Assembly (NCBI GenBank): GCA_003244145.1
Contig: QHBM01000009.1
Location: 1-39,499 of the forward strand
From: Chthoniobacterales bacterium
GTDB lineage: Bacteria > Verrucomicrobiota > Verrucomicrobiia > Chthoniobacterales > UBA10450
Length of the DNA stretch: 39,499 nt
Reading direction: 5' to 3'
Positions 1 through 6,357 of the stretch are shown here, in pieces. The position numbers were made by a program, and so were the translations under genes. The first letter of the stretch is position 1; every line of letters begins with the position of its first letter. The notes below the pieces were generated by a model, which had not been told where the DNA came from, made no database searches, and worked only from the letters and a program-made list of their open reading frames with translations.

Positions 1-13
1 AATGCCGAAACCA

Positions 14-57
14 GCACGCTACAAGCGTGCGCTCCCCGATCCGCCAAAGGACGGATT
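14..57. repeat. Two adjacent small palindromes at the window edge
   Basis: Bases 14-30 form a perfect hairpin (GCACGCT, loop ACA, AGCGTGC). Immediately after it, 36-57 is a second palindrome, CCGATCCGCC-AAA-GGACGGATT, which recurs inverted at 3755-3776 with only the three central bases changed. Both look like interspersed extragenic palindromes rather than gene parts. The unit may extend left of the window. Confidence 0.6.
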
Positions 58-86
58 CGCCGTGGCGAACCTCTGACCTCCACTTT

Positions 87-191
87 TCTACTTTGATTCG
101 CTTTTTCCCAAAAGCTCACCCGCTACCCTCGCGGGCCTGACCGTCCATGTCGCTCGCGTCCCCCCCGCGGCTCCATTCTACTTTCTACTTT
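87..191. repeat. TCTACTTT octamer cluster, downstream side of the TPR gene
   Basis: Three exact copies of TCTACTTT lie at 87-94, 177-184 and 184-191; the last two share one base. The TAG stop of the minus-strand TPR gene (185-187) is formed inside the last copy. A matching cluster lies on the other side of that gene at 758-916. Confidence 0.65.
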
Positions 192-745
192 CCAAAAGCC
201 GCCAGCTTCTCCTTCACCGCCGGAATCTTCTCGCTGGCCGGAAATCGCCGGATGAATTCTTCGCAAATCGGAATCGCATGCACCGGATCATGCAACACCT
301 CCGTGTATAGCCCGATCTGATTGAACAGACTGTTCTCATGCTGCGGATTCAGTTTTTGCGCGATCGCGTACTGCTCGAGCGCCTTCTGCGGCTGACCCGA
401 AAACCGGAACCCATTGCCCAAGTCGGTCCGCACATCCGCCGTATCGCGGCCGCTCGCGATCGCCTGCTGATACTGCTGGATCGCTTCCGCCCACTGCTGG
501 TGATCGTAAGCCGTATTCCCCCGCACGACCGCCGCGTCCGCGGCTGACATTCCCGAGAGATCAGGCGCCGCTGTAATGCTCTGCGGGGCGCTCGGCGTCA
601 CGAACGACATCGGCCGGACCTGTGGTGTCTCCCGCTGCGACATGATCGCCCACGTGATACCAGCCCCCACTGCTGCGGAGAGCAGCATGGGGAATAAATA
701 ACCCGCCATGCCCTCGGATCTCGTCTTCTGTTTTCCGTTGGCCAT
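185..745 (-). CDS. Membrane-anchored tetratricopeptide repeat protein
   Basis: This 186-residue protein has a short basic N-terminus, one hydrophobic segment at about residues 15-36 that should anchor it in the inner membrane, a Pro/Ser-rich linker to about residue 65, and then helical repeats with the TPR spacing (for example the stretch around AVVRGNTAYDHQQWAEAIQ and the next repeat around DLGNGFRFSGQPQKALEQYA). TPR domains bind other proteins, so a scaffold or assembly role outside the membrane is the natural inference; no partner is visible. The ATG at 743-745 begins MANGKQK. Both ends of the gene touch clusters of the TCTACTTT octamer, and the stop codon lies inside one copy. The neighbouring gene at 1005 points the other way, so this gene is transcribed alone. 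Confidence 0.8.
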   Translation of the reverse strand: MANGKQKTRSEGMAGYLFPMLLSAAVGAGITWAIMSQRETPQVRPMSFVTPSAPQSITAAPDLSGMSAADAAVVRGNTAYDHQQWAEAIQQYQQAIASGRDTADVRTDLGNGFRFSGQPQKALEQYAIAQKLNPQHENSLFNQIGLYTEVLHDPVHAIPICEEFIRRFPASEKIPAVKEKLAAFGK

Positions 746-757
746 CTCTTCCTAGTT

Positions 758-916
758 TCTACTTTAGCCTTTCTACTTTCGACTTCCAAATACCGGCGTC
801 TGCCGCAAATCGAACATCGTGCCGGCGATCCCAAAATCTCCCCGATCTCCCGCCCCCCGGCCTCCGTTTTCTACTTCCTAAATTCAACTTTCTACTTTTA
901 GAGGGCTTTCTACTTT
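758..916. repeat. TCTACTTT octamer cluster, upstream side of the TPR gene
   Basis: Exact copies of TCTACTTT occur at 758-765, 772-779, 891-898 and 909-916, with a near copy TCTACTTC at 870-877. Spacing is irregular (14 to about 100 bases), so this is not a simple tandem repeat. It fills most of the 259-base gap between the divergent TPR gene and the secreted protein at 1005, so it could contain regulatory sites for either. Confidence 0.65.
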
Positions 917-1004
917 TAGATCGACCTCGCCTTCGCCGAAGCTGTGAGGCAAGGCTAAGCATGCCGAGTCTTGACCGCTGCTGCGACGCGGCGTACGGAG
1001 TTCA

Positions 1005-2285
1005 ATGATCCCCTCGCAAAGTCGAACGCGGCAGTTGGTTCCACCAAAATACCGCGTTTTCGCTGTCGCGTTATCGTTGAGTGCTTCGCTTTTGGCCGCA
1101 CGTGCGGACACCGCTGATTTGGCAGTGTCGTTAGCCGCGGATAGAGATCCCGTCCCTGTTGGTGAAACGATCAATTACACAGCGACCATCACTAACCTCG
1201 GGCCTTCGAATGCAAGCAACGTCGTCCTCACAGGTACATTACCCTGTGGCGAGCTTCTCCAAAAGGTAACGAGCGATTGTTCTAATTGCGGCTACGGCTC
1301 TACAGGTCAAACCTTGAATGCGTCCTTTGGTTCGCTGAGCTCGGGTGCAACTGTTCACCTTTTCATCGCCGCTCAAATGCAGACAAGGTTCGCCGCGACG
1401 CTGACGGCGACAATAAAGGACAACGGCTCAACCTCCGATCCGAATCAGCAAAACAACACGGCATCGCACACAACACATGCGCCGCCACCTGCGACTGCAA
1501 AACTTCTCAACATTTCTACGCGAGGGTTACTACAGGGCGGTGACAACACATTAATCGGAGGATTCATTGTGCAAAGCTCTTGTTCGAGTAATTCCAAAAA
1601 TTTTGTTGTTCGGGTCATCGGTCCCTCTCTCTCAAGTTCTGGACTATCTGGAGCGGTGCCGGATCCCCGCTTAGAGTTACATGCAAGTGGTTTCGGATTG
1701 ATCGCTAGCAACGACAACTGGAGATCCGACTCGTCAGCTGCTCAACTTCAATCCCTCGGACTAGCCCCGAAAGACGATCGAGAGGCCGCGCTTAAAACGG
1801 CGTTCGGTTCTAGCCAGTCGCAACAAGCGTTCACTGTTGTCGCGTATCCAGTTACAGGGACAGGCGTGGGTCTCGTGGAAGCCTACGACCTGGATCAATT
1901 TGAGCAGACACGCTTCGCTAACATCAGCACGCGCGGTTTTGTGGGTACCGGCGATAATGTGATGATTGGCGGATTCATTCTCGGTGGCGGCAACGGCACT
2001 GGAGTCCTGTTGCTCCGGGCGATTGGTCCATCGCTGTCCACTGTTCCCAATCCGCTAGGCGACCCGACGTTAGAGCTCCACGATAGTCAAGGCACCACAT
2101 TGGCCGCAAACAACAATTGGAGAGATTCGCAGGAAGCAGACATTCGGGGAACATCGATTCCTCCGAGTAACGATTTGGAATCTGCGATACTTGTCACTTT
2201 GTCTTCCGGGGCGTACACCGCAGTCGTGCGGGGTAATGGAGATGCCACAGGCATCGGCTTGGTAGAGGTTTACAGCCTGCCGTAA
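1005..2285 (+). CDS. Secreted DUF11-type protein with a duplicated verrucomicrobial C-terminal domain
   Basis: The 426-residue product starts with a signal peptide (about residues 1-34, ending SLLAARA). Residues about 38-155 resemble a DUF11/CARDB-like beta-sandwich (VGETINYTATITNLGPSNAS) and contain several cysteines in the CGELLQ...CSNCG stretch. Two tandem copies of a roughly 120-residue domain follow, each with the same order of motifs: NISTRG, GD-N--IGGFI, IGPSL, DP-LELH, NWR and LVE-Y. I know this repeat only from secreted proteins of Verrucomicrobia and relatives; its function is unknown to me, probably surface or matrix associated. GGAG at 997-1000 precedes the ATG by four bases. No membrane anchor is visible at the C-terminus, so the protein is probably released or held by its partners. 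Base composition looks more AT-rich than the housekeeping genes further right. Confidence 0.75.
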   Translation: MIPSQSRTRQLVPPKYRVFAVALSLSASLLAARADTADLAVSLAADRDPVPVGETINYTATITNLGPSNASNVVLTGTLPCGELLQKVTSDCSNCGYGSTGQTLNASFGSLSSGATVHLFIAAQMQTRFAATLTATIKDNGSTSDPNQQNNTASHTTHAPPPATAKLLNISTRGLLQGGDNTLIGGFIVQSSCSSNSKNFVVRVIGPSLSSSGLSGAVPDPRLELHASGFGLIASNDNWRSDSSAAQLQSLGLAPKDDREAALKTAFGSSQSQQAFTVVAYPVTGTGVGLVEAYDLDQFEQTRFANISTRGFVGTGDNVMIGGFILGGGNGTGVLLLRAIGPSLSTVPNPLGDPTLELHDSQGTTLAANNNWRDSQEADIRGTSIPPSNDLESAILVTLSSGAYTAVVRGNGDATGIGLVEVYSLP

Positions 2286-2329
2286 CCAGCGGATTTCTGA
2301 GAACTTTGTCATCTTCCGGAGTACGGAGC

Positions 2330-3157
2330 ATGAATGCTGATTTACACAAAAAACTACTTCAAGACCTACAAAAGAGCGGCTTCGCGACTGAAATGCAGAC
2401 CATTCGAGCCGTTCGGAACGCCGGCTGGAATTCCTCAGGATCAGGAATCTATTTCGACAGAGATCAGTCCATGACGCGAGCTATTGATATAACAGCCTTT
2501 AAGTCAATGAACAATTCTCGAGTCGGGACTGGTGGCTTGCATTTCGAGTATCATCTCTTCATCGAGGTGAAAAAGACTGAACGCCCTTGGATTGTGTTTC
2601 GCCACAGCGAACCGGCGAACGCATATGGAGACACGTTGGACAATCCTTACGTGTCCCATAGCGAGTGCATGCCATTGGCCGACCTCACGCCTTTTCTTCA
2701 CGAACATTCTATCCGCACCAAACTCGGATGGGTAGGATACGGAGTCCATGAAGCATTCAAAGCTCCTCAGGATGCGGGTAGATGGTATACAGCTGCCGTC
2801 ACTACCTGCAAGGCGGCGTATGATTACGTCCGGCGCGAGGCTTTCATGTTCCTAAAGAAATCTGGATCGGGCACAACATATCTGATTCTGACGCACCCGA
2901 TCATCGTGATCGACGGGTCATGTCTAATCAGCGCTAAACTTGTTGGCGAAGAGGAACCAAACTTGGAAGAGATCCCGTTCGCTCCTTTGCAGTTTGGATT
3001 CAGCACCGCTCGTTATGAGTCAGGGACGTACAGAGTCGATCTGGTAGCGCTTAAATCTATAACTGACTATTTTGAATATTCTCGATGGGCGAATGGAGGC
3101 TGTTTTTGGCGCGCTGTACGACGCAAAACGATAGCCAAGGCGACACCGCCTCAATAG
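2330..3157 (+). CDS. PD-(D/E)XK nuclease-like protein
   Basis: I start this gene at the ATG at 2330 because GGAG at 2318-2321 sits eight bases upstream; a TTG at 2306 would add eight residues but has no such site. The 275-residue product has the order expected of a restriction-endonuclease-like fold: a helix with E21 (GFATEMQTIRAVRNAGW), D53 in RAIDITA, and E79-x-K81 in FIEVKKTERPWIVF. This combination, with Trp after the ExK strand, recalls Mrr-like or other DNA-cleaving enzymes. The C-terminal two thirds I do not recognise. No methyltransferase or helicase is adjacent, so a classical restriction system is not indicated. The next gene follows within 20 bases on the same strand, and a MazEF-type pair lies about 0.8 kb further on. 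Confidence 0.65.
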   Translation: MNADLHKKLLQDLQKSGFATEMQTIRAVRNAGWNSSGSGIYFDRDQSMTRAIDITAFKSMNNSRVGTGGLHFEYHLFIEVKKTERPWIVFRHSEPANAYGDTLDNPYVSHSECMPLADLTPFLHEHSIRTKLGWVGYGVHEAFKAPQDAGRWYTAAVTTCKAAYDYVRREAFMFLKKSGSGTTYLILTHPIIVIDGSCLISAKLVGEEEPNLEEIPFAPLQFGFSTARYESGTYRVDLVALKSITDYFEYSRWANGGCFWRAVRRKTIAKATPPQ

Positions 3158-3174
3158 AAAAGCAGGGCTTAATC

Positions 3175-3540
3175 ATGCGCGACGCCATTCTTGCCTCTGT
3201 CGAAACCAGGCGGATTACCACGTTTCAACACTTAGGCGCCGACATTCCGGGCTTCTACGGCAGCCTCGCCACGTTTTCACCTATCAGAGATTCACTCATA
3301 ATTTGGCATGCCTGTTCTCGCGAGGCGATCGAAGAACTCGGCGATTTGATTGGGAACGGTTCAATTAGAATGCATCCTGCCCCGAACGTCAGTTATCGCC
3401 ACACGTCCGATTTACCACCGATTCCGATTTGCAGGGACTATGACGACTTCAAGTCTGAGACTGCAGTGCTTCGATGGTTTCCGGTGGTTTTTACGAATCC
3501 ATCGGTGAAAAACGTCGATCCCGCGAAAATCGTTCGGTGA
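3175..3540 (+). CDS. Unknown small protein following the nuclease gene
   Basis: The 121-residue product (MRDAILASVETRR...) is not recognised. It is soluble, mixed alpha/beta in appearance, with no signal peptide or membrane segment; residues about 1-20 read like a helix-turn-helix-sized helical start, and the C-terminal half is rich in Pro, Tyr and Asp. I prefer the ATG at 3175 (AGGG at about 3164, 17 bases after the nuclease stop). The frame remains open up to an ATG at 3085, which would overlap the nuclease gene out of frame by over 70 bases and has no ribosome site. Tight spacing suggests co-transcription with the nuclease, so it may be an accessory or inhibitor protein, but this is inference only. 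Confidence 0.5.
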   Translation: MRDAILASVETRRITTFQHLGADIPGFYGSLATFSPIRDSLIIWHACSREAIEELGDLIGNGSIRMHPAPNVSYRHTSDLPPIPICRDYDDFKSETAVLRWFPVVFTNPSVKNVDPAKIVR

Positions 3541-3681
3541 TAAAGGAAAGCGAGCTTGATACAGAAAACCCTGCCAAATGGCAGATTCGTATAGCATCAG
3601 CTCAAAGGGAGCAGCGGAAGCAGCAGTCTGTGAATATAGCCGTTTGCCACCACTACCCGAAAGTCCGGTCTCGCTCTTCTC

Positions 3682-3706
3682 TTGTAGGGCAACCGCACGG
3701 GTTGCC
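3682..3706. repeat. Solitary TAGGGC-family palindromic arm
   Basis: The sequence begins TTGTAGGGC and folds as GGCAACC, loop GCACG, GGTTGCC (3688-3694 with 3700-3706). The left end and stem match the left arm of the paired element at 4967-5031. No inverted partner arm is visible downstream. Confidence 0.6.
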
Positions 3707-3754
3707 ACGGTCTTCGATCCGGCAAGGTCCCCGCGGCGGCGATGCGTTCGAATC

Positions 3755-3776
3755 AATCCGTCCGAGGGCGGATCGG
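3755..3776 (-). repeat. Inverted second copy of the 22-base edge palindrome
   Basis: Read on the minus strand this is CCGATCCGCC-CTC-GGACGGATT. It matches 36-57 at 19 of 22 positions; the three differences are the central loop, which is the pattern expected if the stem rather than the loop is conserved. Confidence 0.6.
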
Positions 3777-3938
3777 AGGTCGGAGGGATCGGTACGGGCT
3801 AAGCCTGCACTAAGCCCGCCGCGGAACGATAGACAGGATTGACTGGATTCCGGAAATCTCAATCCGAGAACTCCGGTGAAGCCTGTCCGATACCCACAAC
3901 GCGCTTGCCGAAATCCAGAGGGACGATAAAGTTCCCGA

Positions 3939-4127
3939 ATGACGCAAGCAGTCGCGCAGATTCTTAAGGAGGTCCAGCAGCTCTCTCCAGCCGAGCGAGC
4001 AGAGTTGCGCTCTCAAATCCTCGAGCGCACCGCGGCGAGCGGCGATCTGACTGACGAGGATTTCGGTTCGCTGACGGCAGCATCTTTCCGCGCCTTGGAC
4101 GACGAGGAGACCGCGCCTCGTGCCTGA
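3939..4127 (+). CDS. Antitoxin of a MazEF-type pair
   Basis: This 62-residue acidic protein (LKEVQQLSPAERAELRSQIL) has the LSPAERAEL helix typical of addiction-module antitoxins and lacks any membrane segment. Its TGA stop (4125-4127) overlaps the GTG start of the toxin gene by eight bases, the usual coupling in toxin-antitoxin operons. Antitoxins of this kind bind and neutralise the toxin and often repress their own promoter. No strong ribosome site precedes the ATG; a purine-rich AGAGGGA lies about 15 bases upstream. It does not look like canonical AbrB-fold MazE, so the antitoxin class is uncertain even though the pairing is clear. Confidence 0.75.
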   Translation: MTQAVAQILKEVQQLSPAERAELRSQILERTAASGDLTDEDFGSLTAASFRALDDEETAPRA

Positions 4128-4437
4128 GCGCGGCGAAGTCTGGCTCGTCGATTTCGGAATTACTCAAAAGGTTCGTCCCGCACTCATTGTCAGCATCCCA
4201 TACGCAGATGCCGATCGGGCGCTGATTGGCGTCGTTCCGCATACGACCGCTCTTCGTGGTTCGCAGTTCGAAGTAGGCGTTCGCACAACATTCCTCTCCG
4301 AGGGCGCTTTTCTGGTTCAAGGCATCCAGGCAATCCCACCCAAGTACCTTGTTCGAAGACTCGGCGCGCTATCAGTCGGGCAGTTACAGCAGGTGACCGA
4401 CGCGTTACTGCGCTGGCTCGGCCTAACACGGGTGTGA
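4120..4437 (+). CDS. MazF/PemK-type endoribonuclease toxin
   Basis: The 105-residue product begins PERGEVWLVDFG and continues with KVRPALIVS, the two hallmark segments of the MazF/PemK fold, including the conserved Arg-Pro. Members cleave mRNA at short motifs and halt growth until the antitoxin is restored. It starts at GTG (4120), with AGGAGA at 4105-4110 giving a nine-base spacing, inside the antitoxin reading frame. Length is typical of the family. The stop codon lies within a long inverted repeat (4431-4458). Confidence 0.85.
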   Translation: MPERGEVWLVDFGITQKVRPALIVSIPYADADRALIGVVPHTTALRGSQFEVGVRTTFLSEGAFLVQGIQAIPPKYLVRRLGALSVGQLQQVTDALLRWLGLTRV

Positions 4438-4458
4438 CAGTCTGACGTCAGACACACC
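4431..4458. terminator. Hairpin over the mazF-type stop codon
   Basis: The centre is a perfect 14-base palindrome, GTCTGACGTCAGAC (4440-4453), and outer GGTGTG (4431-4436) can pair with CACACC (4453-4458) leaving a small bulge. No T-run follows, so it could be a factor-dependent terminator, an mRNA-stabilising hairpin or a protein binding site. Confidence 0.4.
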
Positions 4459-4472
4459 GACCTCCTTCCCCG

Positions 4473-4508
4473 ATTCGCGTCCATTCGCGTAATTCGCGGT
4501 TAATTCCT
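4473..4508. repeat. Short ATTCGCG-type periodic repeat
   Basis: ATTCGCG occurs at 4473, 4483 and 4492 with a spacing of 10 and 9 bases, followed by GTTAATTCC. This resembles a class of roughly ten-base periodic intergenic repeats (ATTCGTGT/ATCCGTGT type) seen in many bacterial genomes. It separates the toxin-antitoxin pair from the cupin gene. Confidence 0.4.
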
Positions 4509-4556
4509 CTTCGGCTTGAGTCCGTCTGAACTAACGGCTTGCAATTGGGGCGCGAG

Positions 4557-4949
4557 ATGGCCTTTCTCGTAGCCATGCGATTCATTATTTCTGCAGTTGT
4601 CGCGTCATTTGCGTTCATCGTCTGGACAGGCTCCGTCTCGGCGCAAGATCCAGCCGTCGTCAATTCCAAGACGATAAAAGTAAAATTCGAGAATGATCGC
4701 GTGCGCGTTCTCGAAGCCGAGTTGCCGCCCGGGGTCAAAGAGCAGGTGCACTCGCACCCAGCCTACGTGTTTTATGTTCTGGCCGGGGGTAGGTACCGCA
4801 ACTACTCAGCGGACGGCAAGAGCACCGAGGGCGAATTAAAAACCGGCGAGGTCCTCTATCGCGAGCCGTTGACCCACGCCGCGGAAAATATCGGCAGCAC
4901 GACCATGCACCTGATCCTCGTCGAGCTTAAGACGTCTCCTGCTCGTTAA
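4557..4949 (+). CDS. Exported cupin-domain protein
   Basis: The product has an N-terminal signal peptide ending at SVSAQ and a single cupin barrel: EAELPPGVKEQVHSHPAYVFYVLAGG carries the H-x-H and downstream metal-ligand positions, and residues near THAAENIG give the second cupin motif. Cupins of this size usually bind a metal ion; substrate is not predictable. I start at the ATG at 4557 (GGGGCG seven bases upstream); a TTG at 4539 or the ATG at 4575, which would give a shorter standard signal peptide, are possible. It is transcribed alone between two repeat elements. Confidence 0.75.
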   Translation: MAFLVAMRFIISAVVASFAFIVWTGSVSAQDPAVVNSKTIKVKFENDRVRVLEAELPPGVKEQVHSHPAYVFYVLAGGRYRNYSADGKSTEGELKTGEVLYREPLTHAAENIGSTTMHLILVELKTSPAR

Positions 4950-4966
4950 GGGGAGCCTCGTTGTTG

Positions 4967-5031
4967 TTGTAGGGCAACCGCGTCGCTTGCCGTAATTCTT
5001 CAGCGGGTCAAGCGATGCGCTTGCCCTACAA
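4967..5031. repeat. Paired TAGGGC-family palindromic element
   Basis: Left arm 4967-4991 starts TTGTAGGGCAACCGCG; right arm 5005-5031 is its inverse, ending GCGCTTGCCCTACAA, with a few substitutions. Each arm also folds on itself (GGCAA/TTGCC; GGTCAAGCG/CGCTTGCC). A 13-base AT-richer spacer separates them. The design matches the elements at 5039, 8037, 12616 and 34331. Confidence 0.65.
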
Positions 5032-5038
5032 ATCTCGG

Positions 5039-5098
5039 TGGAGGGATGGGCGCTGTCCCGTCCCTAATATCCTGGACGACACGGCGGTCGTCCCTCCA
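5039..5098. repeat. Paired TGGAGGGA-family palindromic element
   Basis: Outer ends TGGAGGGA (5039-5046) and TCCCTCCA (5091-5098) are inverted copies. The left arm folds as GGGATGGG/CCCGTCCC (5043-5064) and the right arm as GGACGAC/GTCGTCC (5074-5093). It directly follows the TAGGGC-type element. Confidence 0.65.
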
Positions 5099-5201
5099 AA
5101 GGAAGATTCTCTCCGAACGCTCCCCGCGCGAGCGAACTCCGAGAGTTTCCGGCTTTTTTTTCTCGTCAGGATTTTTGGACCGAGCGAAAATCTCCACACG
5201 A

Positions 5202-5609
5202 ATGAAAACTTCAGTGAATACACGCTTCCGCTTATTTGTCGTTTCGATTGCTCTCGCGATCGCAGCCGCGGCTTTCACGTCCAGTCATGGGCAAGACCCT
5301 AATTTTAAACCACCCGGCTCAGAAGAAGCGGCGGCAGTTGACGCCGCGAATGTCGAAATCGATAAAGTTTACAAGCAGCTCACCGGCAAGCTCGACGCCG
5401 AACAACAAAAGAGCTTGAAGGAAGCTCAACGTGCCTGGATCAAATGGAGGGACGCTGAAGCAGATCTCGTTGCACGTTTGGCCGGCGGAATCGGCCACGG
5501 CAGCGGTTTCCGGGTTGATTACTCGAATGCGCAGATCAAGCTGATCGAGCAACGGACAGAAGTATTGAACGGCTATCTGAAGGATGCCGAGAGCAATGGT
5601 AAAGGATGA
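5202..5609 (+). CDS. Exported LprI-like (DUF1311) protein
   Basis: The frame is open further upstream, but the ATG at 5202 yields a proper signal peptide (VNTRFRLFVVSIALAIAAAA...SHGQ), so I use it; the upstream part overlaps a repeat element. The mature part has the DUF1311 pattern: a helix with Y--L--KL, then Q--W-KWRDAEADL and a long C-terminal helix. LprI-type proteins are exported and some inhibit lysozymes. The cysteines that normally frame the family motif are absent here, so activity may differ. 135 residues, typical length. Confidence 0.7.
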   Translation: MKTSVNTRFRLFVVSIALAIAAAAFTSSHGQDPNFKPPGSEEAAAVDAANVEIDKVYKQLTGKLDAEQQKSLKEAQRAWIKWRDAEADLVARLAGGIGHGSGFRVDYSNAQIKLIEQRTEVLNGYLKDAESNGKG

Positions 5610-5674
5610 GGGATGAATTATGAAAAATGATATGAAAGCGTTCCCGAGGAAGTGAAGATTACCGGTTAGGCAAC

Positions 5675-6145
5675 ATGACGACGAAATCGACGGTCACCGA
5701 AAAGCAGCTCAAGGGTTTCATCGATAAGTTCGAGCCGCGGCACCAAAGGTTGATTCGGGCGGTGCGCAAAGGATTGACCAAACAATTTCCCACGGCCCAT
5801 GAGATCATCTGGGACAACTACAACTTCTTCGTGATCGGTTACGGCCCGACCGAGCGGCCATCCGACTGTTTCTGTTCGATCGCGGCGGCAGCAAACGGAG
5901 TCGGCCTCTGCTTCATCCGCGGCGCAAGTCTGCCCGATCCAGAAAAGGTCCTGATGGGTTCTGGTAAACAGACGCGGTTCGTTCGCCTCGAGTCAGCGGA
6001 GATACTGGAACGGTCGGAAGTCAAAGCGCTCCTCGCTGCCGCGGTGTCTCACGGTAAGGCGCCTCTGCCGGCGAGCGGTCGCCCCCAGCTCATTATCCGA
6101 TCGGTCTCCAAAAAGCAGCGACCGCGTCGCAAGCCGAAGAAGTGA
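5675..6145 (+). CDS. DUF1801 domain protein
   Basis: The 156-residue cytosolic protein has the YdhG/DUF1801 fold signature: a helical start with PRHQRLIRAVRKGL, then HEIIWDNYNFFVIGY, a central GLCFIRGA strand and a KQTRFVRL strand. The family is widespread and uncharacterised, structurally related to small ligand-binding or frataxin-like folds. The last dozen residues are very basic (KKQRPRRKPKK), an unusual tail that might bind nucleic acid. TTAGG precedes the ATG by five bases. Confidence 0.75.
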   Translation: MTTKSTVTEKQLKGFIDKFEPRHQRLIRAVRKGLTKQFPTAHEIIWDNYNFFVIGYGPTERPSDCFCSIAAAANGVGLCFIRGASLPDPEKVLMGSGKQTRFVRLESAEILERSEVKALLAAAVSHGKAPLPASGRPQLIIRSVSKKQRPRRKPKK

Positions 6146-6272
6146 TGCAACCCCCGATCTCTGACCTCTGAGTTCTGCCTGCCGCGCCGTAGCCTTGGCA
6201 AAGAGGGACCTCTGACTATTGCATTGACTCGCCCGCGACGCGGTCGCTAGCCTCGCCGCCACACATGCAAAT

Positions 6273-6290
6273 GCGAAGCGAGCGCTTCGC
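6273..6290. repeat. Perfect 8-bp hairpin upstream of 6358
   Basis: GCGAAGCG (6273-6280) and CGCTTCGC (6283-6290) pair around two bases. It lies in the 212-base gap before the exported protein at 6358. It could be the end signal of the previous gene, though no T-run follows. Confidence 0.35.
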
Positions 6291-6357
6291 GGCCCGCCCG
6301 GACAGGGTGCCTTGGGATTTCCGGACGAGCCATCAACCTCAACAATAAGGAATCGTC

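Larger units (their letters stand above)
3541..3938. other. Gene-free stretch with palindromic repeat fragments
   Basis: No convincing gene lies in these 398 bases; open frames here lack ribosome sites and family features. It holds a solitary palindromic arm at 3682-3706 (GTAGGGC end, stem GGCAACC/GGTTGCC), the inverted copy of the edge repeat at 3755-3776, and a CGGGCT...AGCCCG inverted repeat near 3795-3822. The mosaic of fragments suggests a landing zone for extragenic repeats between two accessory modules. Confidence 0.6.

Noticed and set aside
87-916. Possible CRISPR array
   Set aside because: The repeated unit is only eight bases, spacing is irregular, and no cas genes are present.
2330-3157. 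Classical restriction-modification system
   Set aside because: Only a nuclease-like gene is present; no methyltransferase or specificity subunit lies nearby.
3085-3174. Extended start of the small protein after the nuclease gene
   Set aside because: It would overlap the nuclease frame by more than 70 bases, has no ribosome site and its residues look like a shadow translation.
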